Made by a program: the position numbers and the translations under genes
The notes under the pieces: model-generated
Database searches by the model: none
What the model was told of the DNA's origin: nothing
Seen by the model: the letters and a program-made list of their open reading frames with translations, nothing else
Shown here: positions 14,534 through 58,733 of the stretch, one piece after another
Position numbering within the stretch: the first letter of the stretch is position 1
How the letters are laid out: every line of letters starts with the position of its first letter
Source: Chrysomallon squamiferum
Taxonomy: Eukaryota; Mollusca; Gastropoda; Neomphalida; Peltospiridae
DNA length: 64,000 nt
NCBI GenBank assembly: GCA_012295275.1
Contig: CM022669.1
Coordinates: forward strand, 18,938,591-19,002,590
Direction of reading: 5' to 3'

Positions 14534-14580
14534 CTTCTTCTTCTTCTTCTTCTTCTTCTTCTTCTTCTTCTTCTTCTTCA
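14534..14580 (+). repeat. (TTC)n microsatellite
   Basis: About 15 tandem TTC units, with further TTC clusters near 14765-14805. Pyrimidine-rich on this strand. Confidence 0.95.
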
Positions 14581-15138
14581 TGGATATTTTCTTTTTTTAA
14601 TTTGCATCTTCATAAGTACCAGTTTTGTTTTTTTATTTGGACGTACATTTTACTTTTTTTTTATCTCTTACGACGTCTCTTCGTGATGATCTTTATCTTT
14701 TTTCGTCTTCTTCATAGTTATTTTTTCACTGTTACTTTTTTCTTCATTGTCATCCTAGGTACATTCTTCTTCTTCTTCTTAATTTTTCTTCTTCTTCTTC
14801 TTTTCATCAAATTGACCATCACTTCGTTTAGGTGGTTACCACAGTGTGTCAGACGTTGATGTCACAAACACCAGTGACTAATGACGTTGATGAGCACGTG
14901 GCCGATGAATCGCAATCAGCGACTAATTGCATCTTCAAAGTTCCATCATTTCGTCCTTGGGTGGATGTCACTTGTGTCTCCTTTCCTGTTATTTCCTGTT
15001 GCCCAGTTTGACAGTTACACGGACAGACGGATGCATCTGACGTGTTTACTAGATCAAAAGTTTTTGTCCTTGATAGAATCCGTGAAAACCGTCATTTACA
15101 TCACGTTACGTTTCTAGAGCAGGACGGAGTCCAAGAGA

Positions 15139-15139
<1 letters not shown>

Positions 15140-15220
<81 letters not shown>

Positions 15221-15272
15221 CCTCCCTCCCTCTATCTCTATCTCTCTCTCTATCTCTCTCTGTCTCTCTCTC
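15140..15272 (+). repeat. (CT)n with CCCT and CTAT interruptions
   Basis: A CT run interrupted twice by CCCTCCCT blocks and by TATCTCTATC. CT-rich sequence continues to about 15425, where AT runs take over. Confidence 0.95.
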
Positions 15273-15445
15273 ATACTCTGTGTTGTTCCCTTTCTCTAAT
15301 TTCCTCTGTCTCTATCTAATTCATTCTCATTCGCCCTGCCTCGCTCTCTCTCTCTCTTTCACTTATTCTATATCTCACTCTCACTTTCTTTCTGTCTCTG
15401 TCAGTCTCTTTCTCTTTCATCTCTTTTATCGGTCCACATCTAACA

Positions 15446-15486
<41 letters not shown>

Positions 15487-15519
15487 ATGTATAAACACAT
15501 ATATACATATAAACATACA

Positions 15520-15560
<41 letters not shown>

Positions 15561-16259
15561 TGCTATAAAGCTGCTATAAAAAAGTGGTAGAGTTGTGCCG
15601 TTGTAGTGTTTTTTTCTCAACATCTATTATGCTTTGCTTCTCGTTAACTCTTTCATTCGATTGTTTTAAATGACTTTTCTTTTTCTAGAAGCAAATATTT
15701 CAAAGATTATCAACATTTTTTTCACTCCCCAATTATTATTTGTGATTAAGATAATCTGCTAGATATGACTTACAAGATTTGCTCCTAGCTCAGCATTCAT
15801 TATTGTCTTAATGACTGGCCCCGGGGATCATACATTTTTGTAAATTATTTTTTCTTATCATGATTGTAATGGATCCCGCAACCCGCATAGGAAAAAAAAG
15901 CAATTATTGATCAATTTAGATGATAATTGTAAAACACCGAGGAAAAAAAGAACTGAATTAAAAATAAAAGGGAAAGGAAAAAAATGTTATTTGGTCTGTC
16001 AGATAAAGAAAATTAAGTATACAAAAGACAATTTTATTGGATGTTGTAAACAAACTATCGACAGTGATAGAGTGTTGATAGTTTTTACAGCTCTGTAAAC
16101 AGTTCAAAGCTATTTGAAATAATATGGCTTGATTACTCGAAGGAAATCAACACAAAAACTCCTATAAACAAGATTTATACAAAAAAAAAACCCACAACAA
16201 AAAAACAACTAATGCACTCAATCGTACTTCCGCCACTGTAGCAATTAGATGCGTCAGCA

Positions 16260-16364
<105 letters not shown>

Positions 16365-16669
16365 AAACTGGACAGCAGCTCAACTAACACTGAAGATCTA
16401 CAGGATCAGTTCTCCGCGGTCGTGCAGACAGACTATTTTTCTTTCCATTCAGGATCACACAACACCTATTATCAGATATTTAAATATAATTGTGTCCTGA
16501 ATTTAGGAACGAATCCTTTTGTTAATCCGTGAAACTAACTCACAAAGTCTGTGTGATCTCTGATAGCAGTTCGTATTCATATTTTTATTTGTCGCTATAG
16601 TAAAGGTTTATTTATTCATCTTCTTTCGAAATTAATGTATTTCTGACAATGGGCGTTTTTCTTCCGCTA

Positions 16670-16718
<49 letters not shown>

Positions 16719-17911
16719 CTGTTATTATTATTTTGAATCACCCACGCTCATATGCTAAAATTACCAACAAGGAAGATATTATTATTATTATTATTATCAT
16801 GGTGATTACATTACCTCCCTTTGTATTGCCTTTGTTTATGAGTTCACACGTCGGCGCGCGGACATTCCGGGGAGAGAGGTCTCCCGCGAGTTATTTACCA
16901 GAACTGAAGAAACGTTTGTAGAACAAAGAACAACAGATGACTGAATATTTAATAATTTCTGAGGTTATCTGGTGTGTAGCTTTTGTTATGGTTCTACGTA
17001 TCCTGTATTTCAAGCTATTGTCTTCGTTGAAGGAAACAGACGCCAGAAATGTTGCTGATAAAATCAGTTTAATTAGGTTAATAAAAGATTCATTTGTTTT
17101 TACAACTATTTTCATTTGGTTGTATTATTACTTGCTTCCAATTTTTGTACGGTTTAAACTGACATAAAAAATGTATACACAAACGCATTGTGTTTTCAGT
17201 GTTCGATATCAACAAATGAGTTATAATTATAGAATGCGTAAACACTGAAAAACAGTGTGGTATTTTTGAAGAGGTTAGACTCGGAAATATCGGTGCGTAA
17301 ACTCTGTGAACTGTTTGGTGTTGGCTATTCGCCTGTTAACACGATCTCAATGCGAGTATTGTATCCAGTTTACGTCTACAGCGAGTTAACGTTCCTGAAG
17401 TCGGTAAATTCCGTTAATTTGCACGATTGGTTCCGTGTGACGCCGAGTTTTAGAACTTCTCCCTGTAATTACTATGTCTTTTACACACCAACACATTCAT
17501 ATAACGTTTTTTTTTTTTTTAAGCAAGAGTATTTTTATTTTTGTAGTCTAATTATTTTGATGTGATAATAAAATGTGTGTACATTGTTTGTTACTCATAT
17601 AGACTTTAATAATAAAAAAAAATTTAAAAAGTTCGATGGAAAATAAATAAAATATGTTTACGACATTTATTTCACACTATTTACTACATCAAACAAAGCA
17701 TAAAACCATTGGTTTTTAACTTTCTTTCTTTCTGTTTTTTTTTTTTTTTTTTTTTTTATTTTTCCCATTTATATGTTTATGTTATTATTTTATTATTATT
17801 ATTTGGTTGTTGTTGTTGTTGTCGTCGTTGTTGTTTTTATCCAAAATATTTTAGGCTACCACTCTTAGTACCATCATGTTTCAACTAAACATCTTTTCTT
17901 TTACTTTTCAG

Positions 17912-42085
<24,174 letters not shown>

Positions 42086-42778
42086 ATTGCGTATGAATAC
42101 AATATGGCGGAAAGAAAGAAAAACGACACGATGACGTTACCAAAAGAAATGGCACGTTCATTACTAACATTGATGATGTCTTGGGCAGAAAACCCAGTCT
42201 GCTGCATCGTGTTCCCACAAAAGACATCCTTTTTATTTTATTTTAAAAGGATGTAAACACGTTTAAAAAGATTTAGTGACTGAAAATGGTTTCCTGTTTA
42301 TTCTGCTAGAAATATTAACCAGTGAAATCATAAAATTAATATCAGCCGAAAGACTAACAAATTAAAGTTTTGTTCCTAAAAAAAAAAAAAAAAAAAAAAA
42401 TGAAAAAAAAAATAATAAAATAAAATAAAATAAAAGAATAAAAATAATATATATATAAATCCATGAAAATAACAAGAAAAAGGATTATATTGTTTAGCGT
42501 TGACAAACAGGCCGACAGACCTTTGCATGTAATTAAAAAGAAAATATAACCATATAAAAATAACAAGCAGCTTTTTAAGACTTTTTTCCTCATCTCTTTG
42601 TATAAAACCTTTAATGTGCTTTAAAGAAAGAAAGAAAAACAAAAGGTAAGGAGAGAAAAGGAAAAAATTTCAGTGTCTTGTTGTTATCATCTTGCTGATT
42701 GTTCTATTAAAATATTTTGTTGTGTTCGCTTAGTTGTTATTAATGTCACACACAAATATATATATATATATATATATG

Positions 42779-42840
42779 TGTGAAGTTCGTTGATTTTATT
42801 TGTAAAGTGTTTCTTTTAATCGCCGTTGTAAAGAATTAAA
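42779..42840 (+). repeat. Perfect 62-bp direct repeat, copy 1
   Basis: It is identical over 62 bp to 43610-43671, in the same orientation, about 830 bp away. It begins TGTGAAGTTCGTTG and ends GTAAAGAATTAAA. It lies directly after a short AT tract, within the probable 3' flank of the receptor. Confidence 0.95.
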
Positions 42841-42995
42841 TATGAAGCAAACAAGGTCATTACCAATTAAACATTTCACAGTTTGGTTAATGAGAGAACC
42901 ATGTAGAACCATTGTTCAGAACACAATTAAACAAAAAAAAATCCTAAATGACCGAACAATAAAAAATATTAAACAACAACAACAACAACAACAAC

Positions 42996-43032
<37 letters not shown>

Positions 43033-43609
43033 GTAATATTTAAAAGAAAAATCTAAGAAAAAGAATATAAATATCAATATTTAAAATTGCGACATTATAT
43101 CCAAACGTATAGATGTACAGATGAAGCACTGAAGAAAAAGAGACGGAGAAAGGGATTGTCTGATAGATGGATATACATAAAAAGGGTATCGACAGGGTCG
43201 AATAAAGACAAAGATGGTGACATAGATTGATAGATAAATGAAGTCGAACCGAAACAGCAAGAGAAAGTCAAGAAGAAAAAAAAGAAAGACAAATTTTAAA
43301 ACCGATACATTTAACAAAGGTTTCTATAACTTCTTCTCTGTTTCAGTTGATAGTAACAACTGCAATCTAAACACGACACTTGTAAGTGATTGATAGTCAT
43401 TCACTGAAGTAAATTAAACACGATCAATTTGATACGCTACTTTTCAGGGGCGAAAATTAATTTCTTTTTTTAACTTTTATTTTCTTTCTTTTCTTTAAAA
43501 AAATAAAAATAATAATAATAATAAAAAAAATCATTCTGAAAGCACGATAAACAGTCGAAGTAAAAATAGAAAATAAATACGATATTGATTTTGTAGTTTT
43601 GTACGTTCT

Positions 43610-43671
43610 TGTGAAGTTCGTTGATTTTATTTGTAAAGTGTTTCTTTTAATCGCCGTTGTAAAGAATTAAA
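43610..43671 (+). repeat. Perfect 62-bp direct repeat, copy 2
   Basis: The second identical copy of the sequence at 42779-42840. Flanks differ completely on both sides. The sequence is not low-complexity (it includes TTAATCGCCGTTGTAAAG). Confidence 0.95.
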
Positions 43672-43716
43672 GATCTTGGGGGAAATTACAACACCTAAAT
43701 ATCTTAATCTTGCAGC

Positions 43717-43757
<41 letters not shown>

Positions 43758-43903
43758 GAATGACGTGATCCAGAAATTTGCATCGCGTATCATAATAATA
43801 AGAACAACAAAAGCAGCAACACAGTACCTGAATAAATCGATACATGAAGGGTGTATTTAACACCATTCTAAACGAAATTACGTAAAAATAATAATATTAA
43901 AAA

Positions 43904-43936
<33 letters not shown>

Positions 43937-44286
43937 CATCTGAAAAGCCTTCTATGTTATTAGGAAAGACGATATGTCGAACAGACAGCAGCAACTACAA
44001 CAACAACAAAAACAATAATTTGGACGTACTCTCTTTTCATTATTTGTTAGCATGCCACAAACCACGTGATTATTTAGTAATTACGATCGATCGTTACTAT
44101 GTCTGTTTGTTGAAATTTTGTTACGGAAGATATGTGTCAGCAAAGATGGGAAACCCAAGTAAACAAAAGGTTTGTTTCAGAAAATAATTACTTTCGATAA
44201 CAATCTTTGTTACTTTGATTTATTTACCTTGATTAATACTTTTTTGAGAAATACAGTTAATATTCGATGTATGTATGTGTGTCTGT

Positions 44287-44318
<32 letters not shown>

Positions 44319-44375
44319 ACTGTTTCTGTTTACCTGTGGTTTTCTTCTTCTTTTACTTCTTTATCTTCTTCGTCC

Positions 44376-44422
<47 letters not shown>
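44376..44422 (+). repeat. (TTA)n microsatellite
   Basis: About 15 TTA units in the convergent intergenic region. Confidence 0.96.
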
Positions 44423-44423
<1 letters not shown>

Positions 44424-44822
44424 AGATTTGCTTCGATTTAATACATAATTTTATTTTTTATTTTTTATTTTTTTATTAATCCAATATTCTAAATGCTAAA
44501 GTCATCGATACATTATTATACTACTAGTTCAAATATCATTTCTCAGAAAGGTGTGAAAATGAGAATAGCTGGAGATAGAATTGGGTTACATTTATTACTC
44601 ATCAAGGATTCCTCCTGGCTTAAAAGATTTTGTATCTGCGAAATACACATTTAGGTCACAAAGCATCCGCAGGATAAGATTAAATTCCATCATCAGATAT
44701 CTGTTAGAGTGTTTGAACATCGATTCCTGTACGTCATGTGCTAAGTTAATGAAAACAATATTAAAAAGCGACATAAAGTTAGACGAAGAAGAAGAAGAAT
44801 GAGAAGCAAATAGAGGGTTACG

Positions 44823-44827
<5 letters not shown>

Positions 44828-44884
<57 letters not shown>
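44828..44884 (+). repeat. (GA)n microsatellite, rightmost long CT/GA tract
   Basis: A GA run of about 57 bp. No CT or GA tract of comparable length occurs between here and the right edge of the window. Confidence 0.98.
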
Positions 44885-44887
<3 letters not shown>

Positions 44888-45094
44888 AACTATAGGCATT
44901 TTGTTCGAAACGTAAAATATAGTCACAAATCAGCACAATTTTATTTCTAGTCAAGTTTTTAGATACGTCAATAGAACAGTGAAATCGAAAATCATCCCAC
45001 GAAAGTATGAATACCCAGCCTGTATAGAATTTTTTGGCAGTGTTACGTCAGCTGCAAATAATTGGCTCGCAGTGAATAATTGGCAAGTTATTGT

Positions 45095-45099
<5 letters not shown>

Positions 45100-45144
<45 letters not shown>
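45100..45144 (+). repeat. (AAT)n microsatellite
   Basis: About 15 AAT units. Confidence 0.96.
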
Positions 45145-45443
45145 CCAGCGATTTTTTGTTTTCACCTTTAAAATATATTACCAACGTTACTTTTCGATTT
45201 TTAATTCTGTCTGTATTACATGTTATATGTCGTTCTGTGCTTTTTTTTTTATTCTTTTGTTTTATTAAATTTTCTTCTAAGTTTCTGGTTCAAAATAGAA
45301 AATATCTTAAGAAGTTCAGCGATACATTTAATCTTACAGAAATAGTCTTAAAAAATAATAAATAAATAAATAAATAAATCATAACGATAAAAACGAGGAA
45401 TGTTATTAATAACGACAGTAATAAGAAGAAGGAGAAAAAAAAA

Positions 45444-45660
45444 AATCTACCAACCTCTTGAAGTATGTTCACGACTACGGAAGCTTCATCTAAACCTGCT
45501 TTGGCTCACAACACAGTGATGAAAGGAAAAAGAGCTCAATCAATCATTTTGAACAAGTTACATCTAATCAAGTACTGCTACGCTACCACACAATTCAGAA
45601 GCATGAATTGTCTATTCAAGAGTTTTATTGTTAAAAGAATTGGAGGGAAGAGAGAGAATA
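45444..45660 (+). repeat. Diverged dispersed repeat, copy 1
   Basis: It is related to about 46323-46530. Both start ATCT(A/G)CCAACCTCTTGAA(G/A)TATGTT, just after an AAAT repeat. Both later share patches such as AAACTGTCTA-like and ATTGTCTA-like segments. Divergence is considerable. An open frame here is explained by the repeat and not by a gene. Confidence 0.5.
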
Positions 45661-46322
45661 ATTATCTTTCATTTGTAGTACTGTATCTCTCTTTTGCTTA
45701 TTACTCTAAAAGTGCCCCTGCTGTTTATGAAGAAACAGTTTAAACAGCATATGCATACTTCCATGCTGATATATTATTTTTGTTGCCTGTTCTTGTCTAA
45801 TAATAAAGTTTATTAATAAAGGTTGATGGTCACAAAACATCCAAATGCAGTTATTGTTCAGGCAGCCAAATATATAAATAAATAAATAAATAAAAGTCAG
45901 GCAAATTTTAGTACCAATGGGCAATTATTTCGCTCATATTTTCCCGATTTATAAAAAAGACATTTTAGAAAGGAAACTTTCCCCACGCACACACCAGTCA
46001 GTAGAATGACCACACTGTGGAATGTATGAGTCGTTAAGAATTGTCATTTATCTGTTAATAATAAAATCAAACTCAGAACAAGAAGATTTGACTTTAGTTC
46101 GTAATATCAGTATTTACAAGCTGAAATACAAAATACATAAAATTATATACATACATGTTTCAATAAAGATAAATCAAACTATCTGTCAGGTTAAGATCAG
46201 TCTGCTCTCTCAGATGCATTGAATTTAAAATTCAAAAAATCTCTTCTTCTTTTAAATGATCATAATGCAGATTAAGCTAGTGACTACTGTAATTAAAAAG
46301 TAAATAAATAAATAAATTCTTA

Positions 46323-46530
46323 AAATCTGCCAACCTCTTGAAATATGTTTTGAAATACAGAAGTTTCAGCTATGTATGTTTATGTGAATAACACAGAATA
46401 ATCTAAAAAAACAAACAAACAAAAAAAACTCGAAAGGAACATTAGATCTAAATATAGCTAGATTGGCAACACAGTTTGACAGCACAAACTGTCTACTTAA
46501 GAATGTTGTTATTTAAGAAATAAACAGAAA
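46323..46530 (+). repeat. Diverged dispersed repeat, copy 2
   Basis: The second, more degraded copy of the sequence at 45444-45660, again preceded by AAATAAATAAAT. The boundaries are approximate. Confidence 0.5.
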
Positions 46531-47099
46531 AGATAATCATGTTTCACAGTCATCATCATCATCGTTATTATTATTATTATTATTATATTATTATTATTAT
46601 TATTATTATCATCATCATCATCATCATTTTGATGCCATTAAATTTAACATTAAGCTAGCCAGTGTGTCGTGGATATTAACTTGATAATATTCATAAATAC
46701 AAAGGTCACGAAGCCATAAATCTCAATGGGCTCGTACGACTAAAAATATCTTGAGAAACCACACATGGCTGTTGACGTTGCTGTAAAAACAGCACAGCAG
46801 AGCATGCTAAAATTAGTGCATGAACCAATTACGAAAGATTTGGACCGTCTGCTTGACGTTATTCCGAAATAAGGTTTACTAAACAAAATGGAAACAAAAG
46901 TGTTGAACATGATGTATTTACAAATGAATCATTGAGAAAAAAGACGAAAGAAAACTGTTATTTACTGATGAATGTAAAAGAGAAAAAAAAATATATTTTG
47001 GATTAACATGCAGCATCAATTCAGCAGCAAATATTTGTCGGCCATTAAGGCCTCATAGTATATCTACGTATATTAAAGGCTGTAAATAAAATATGTATA

Positions 47100-50000
47100 A
47101 TAATAATATGTAGTTTATATAATCTCATAACAGGTTATATTTTTTATTATTTTTTTATTTTTTTTTTTTTAAAGCATAATTCTTATAAAAAATTATTCAT
47201 CTATTTTCTATTTGCCTTCAAAAACACTTTAAAAAAAAAAAAAAAAAAACAGAAATTTTCAATTTGGTCAAATCTAGTTTGTCATTCTTTCTGCTTATTC
47301 TGTTCAAAAAGAAAAAAAAAAGGAAAGACAGCCTTGAGAAATTCGAAAACTTATCATGTTTTAATTTTTTTCATTTCCAAGGTTTTACTTTTTTTCATTT
47401 TTGTTCTATAAATATCTAGACAGTAAACATTTCACAAAGAAATCAAGGAACAGTTTTATCCGATTTGTCAAATTCTGAATGAAGTAAACATCCAAGTTCT
47501 TTCATATTATATGAATTCTCCATCTAATATTTCTACAAGTATTTAACAAATATTTATTTTTTTAAAGAAAGAAAATAAAAAGTCTCAGTATATTAAAATT
47601 TATGTTCATTCACACTGTATACAAAATATTTTTTTATTATTTTTTTTTAAATGAAAAGAAACAAAAAGAAGAAAAATTGCAAAATTATTAAAGTTTACAT
47701 TCTGCTTGAAATTCGTAATAAACCACTCCTGAATCACATAATGAAACTACTTAAAGTTTTGTTAATATTTCACGGCAAACAACTATAAGACCCTCAGGAA
47801 ATTTTAATTTGATATATTACTGGTGAAATCAGAAAGCAAGCAATGAGAATGTGATACAGCTCACACTGAACACTTTTTCAATATTTTAATTTACACGTTT
47901 CTACGTACAGATCTTTTTATTACAGTCTTTTTCACTCTGACTAACAGCCATGTTATCATTAATTTTCTTAATTTAATTTAAAAACAGTCTTTGTTTGTAT
48001 ATGTGATACTACTGCTGAAGGATACTTTCAAGAAAATCATTACAGGATATTAAAATAATTTTTATATGAAAAACACCCTGAAGGAAATTTTTTATTAACA
48101 TATTTTTTTTTTCCTTTGATTAAATATATTATTTATTATTATTATTATTTATATTATAATTTTTTTTTTTTTTTTTTTTTTCATTCAAATCTGTTTAAAC
48201 ACAAACAAAAAATCATATAGCTAATAATTAGATGTGTCTAATGTGTTTTATTTTATTTAATATAAAAAAAAAATTCTGACTCATCTTTATTGGAATTTTT
48301 GTACAAGCAAGGAACACACACATTAATACGATAACAAACAATGGCAGTGTGCTAATGAATCACAGATAAAATTAATGTACAAGCTTATATAATATTTATA
48401 GTTTAATTTTGAAAAAATAAAGGAAACAAGAAAAAAAAAAAAATAATAATTAAAAAAAAGCCCAAAGAGAAACACAAAAAAACTGAAATAACAAACAACT
48501 GAAAACCCTAAAATATTTCAAAACAGAATTTAATAAAAAAAATAAAAAAATAAAGTAATAAATAAATAAAATATTAACAATTTAAAAAAATACTAAAAAA
48601 TACTAAAACCAGTAAACAGCTCTTGAAGATTTTTGATAGAAATTAATATGTACTTTAAAATAAAAGAATATACAAATTTAACAACATAAAGCAAATATAA
48701 GAAAAGAAAGAAAAAAATTGGAAAAATAACTGAATGAAATGATAAAATCTTTTTTATTAAAAATATTAATCAAGTGAAAAACCAAACAAAAACATATAAT
48801 AAAATGTTGCTTACTTTTCCTTTTTTTAAAAATTAATTAATTTAATTAACCAAACACCTGACAGTTTTTTTTTTCTTTCTTTCTTTCTTTTTCTTTTTTT
48901 TTTTTTTTTTTTTTTTAATTATTTATTTTTATTCTTTTTTTATTTTAATGTTTATTATTAAAGTATACTTTAATATATGTATATATATAAAAAATCTGCA
49001 AAGATGTACATAAGCCAACAATTACCTTCATGCATCATCATAAACTTGTTTTATTAAACTTCATTATTGGTAAAGACTGGTTGCATGAACAATATCTAGG
49101 AATTTTACAAACAGTATATAAGAAATACTAAATCATTCCTGCCTATTCTCAGTGCAGAATTATGTTTCTGTAACTTTAGTATCTCAATGTTTAACCTTAA
49201 AAATGTATGCTGATGGATTACTGCAAACATACAAAACTTTATAACTTACTGATTTTGATATTAAATGTTAGACTGAAGGAGTTAAATGAAATAAAATCTC
49301 TAATACTATTAATAGAGCATTAAATATGTAAAATCTTTTAAGTTATCAATTAAATAGATGATTAAGAAAAAAAGACACCAAACACACACAACAAATTACT
49401 GTTCATTTAAAACAAAAAATTATTTAAATGGTATTGTAAATCACTAACATTCTTTGCTAGCTTTTTTTTTTACCTCCTTGTTCTCATTTTATCATATTTC
49501 ATTTATTATCTACTGTTGTAATTATTATCCTATTGCATGATTTAGACAACCAGAAGAAAGACTGAGAGGAAACCAGAATTATACATTTTTATTAATAAAT
49601 ATTTTCTTTCTGCTATGAAGGCGCATAAATAGAAGAATTTCAATTGTTCTTTTCTTTTTCTCTATTTTTATTATTTTTCTTTAAAATGTTAACTTTGCAA
49701 TATATTTTCTGCCTGTATCAATATATTATATTGCAGTGAATACTCATTTATTAATTAATTATATGTAATTCTTTATTTCCAAAAAATAATAATGACAATT
49801 AAACATTCTAAAACATTTGTCACTTACTAAAAATGTGATTATTTTTTTTGCAAATATTATAACAAGTACATATTGAAGTGAAGTATGTTGTTAAATTTTT
49901 CAACTGGCTTAACTGTTTTTGTTTTGAACAAAAATTCTTTACTATACATTCCAGTATAATATATAAATTCAAAAATATTTTTCTTTTTCACTAATGTAAT

Positions 50001-50430
50001 GCTATTAAAGACAGTCAAGCCTCCTTTATAATTCACTCCAAGAAATAATCAAATAAAAATATAATTTTAAAAATAAAATATATTGCCAGAATTTGGCAAA
50101 CTACAATATTAAAATGTTCAAAATCAATATAATAACAAAAAACAAAAAAAATAAAATAACAATAATAATAATAATAATGACACAAAATAAAACACATTTG
50201 TAAAAACTACTTCTACCATTTTTTAAAATGGCTTGGCACACCTGTGTTATTTACATTTGTTACATTTTCTTAAATTTTACTATTTACATATTGTACAATC
50301 AGGGCGTCTGTTTGTTGCTTTGTTTTTTAGAAAAGAAAAAAAAAAAAAAAAAAAAAAAGAAAGAAAGAAAAAGACAACACCAATCTTATTTTATAATTTA
50401 AAAGAAACACAGAGTTTTCCAGTTACATTT
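47100..50430 (-). other. Probable long DCAF12 3' UTR or downstream flank
   Basis: No coding sequence was seen. The stretch is very AT-rich, nearly CpG-free, and holds poly-A/T runs and short TTA repeats. CpG becomes frequent again left of about 47.1 kb, so if CpG loss marks the methylated transcription unit, the DCAF12 transcript could run to about here. TTTATT (AATAAA on the - strand) occurs near 47143, among many others. This is inference. Confidence 0.3.
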
Positions 50431-57702
<7,272 letters not shown>

Positions 57703-58677
57703 TTGGTACAAATGCAATAAAAACGACTATTCCATATGTCATGTTTGATAAAATAACCAAATGTTTTGCATATTTTTTTCCCTGACTAACTGTCGAAAGA
57801 TTTACAACACCTCCTACTTCCGGGACGATAATCACCATTGTTTATCTGGTCTCACACCATAATTACTTTTTTCATCGGAACGATACATACATATTATTTG
57901 AAAACATATATCATGAGCAACCTTCTAGTGTATAAAAGATCTGATTTCAAGCAAGTTTCTTTTCTACTTAGTTCTTTTCCTATTCTGATGTAATACATGG
58001 AGCTGGCTTAATTAAAGGGTGTTTTCTTAAGATCTAATGGTTATTAGGAACAAATCTCTTAGTCTAATATCTATATATAGAGACAGACAAGACAGGTATA
58101 TATATATCTCTTTTCTATAACTATTGTAAAAATACAAAAGATATTTAATAACTTGTGAAGCAGAAGTTGGAAGTTATATCCTTAGCATTAAAAATAAAAA
58201 GCTGATGATCAATAACAATTAATATTAAAATGTAACATCATTAAATGATTTACTCCACATTCTATCTACAGTAAGTTGATAATTATAAAAAGAAATAACA
58301 AATACCAGTTTGAACAACAACATTTATTGGTACACTCTTAATTTTTTAAGGAAACATTGTTAATTAACTTAACTAAAAAGAGTAACTTAAAAACAAAAGT
58401 ATCATACTAAAAAATACATAGACAAAAAAAGATAAACATAACAATCCATGTAAATGTAATTAATTTTGGAAAAATGAAGAAAAATACGAATACAATAATA
58501 TCACAGTGGGGTGTAGATGAAAATAAAAAAATAAAAAGTACAAAACTGGACAATACAATCCACAAACAAAAAGTGTAAGTTGGCATTAAAATGTAAAAGA
58601 CAGTATACATTTATCAACATGAGTTACAAAAATGACTGTTTATTTATAATGGACAAGTTATACTCCTGGGTTCTGAA

Positions 58678-58733
<56 letters not shown>

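Larger units (their letters stand above)
42086..47099. other. Downstream flank of the receptor, between convergent genes
   Basis: It contains AT, TTA, GA and poly-A tracts, a perfect 62-bp repeat pair, a diverged repeat pair at about 45.45 and 46.33 kb, and a 35-codon open frame at 46765. The first few hundred bases are probably receptor 3' UTR. No further gene is supported. Confidence 0.5.

Noticed and set aside
14881-15117. 78-codon open frame with a hydrophobic stretch, considered as a receptor TM exon
   Set aside because: None of the conserved residues of TM1-TM4 in this receptor family are present, and the surroundings are not exon-like.
15454-15560. AT and GT runs as a possible CRISPR-like or origin structure
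   Set aside because: Simple dinucleotide repeats without regular spacers, in a eukaryotic genome.
44080-44125. A VITIDRYYV-like segment on the + strand resembling the TM3 DRY motif of a GPCR
   Set aside because: It lies downstream of the receptor's last exon, has no TM3 sequence before it and no proper splice sites; a chance match.
45465-45743. Open frame beginning MFTTTEASS, possible third receptor tail exon
   Set aside because: It shares about 12 bases with the start of tail exon A, but the acceptor does not supply the GC needed for the split Gly codon. The sequence belongs to a diverged repeat also present at about 46.33 kb.
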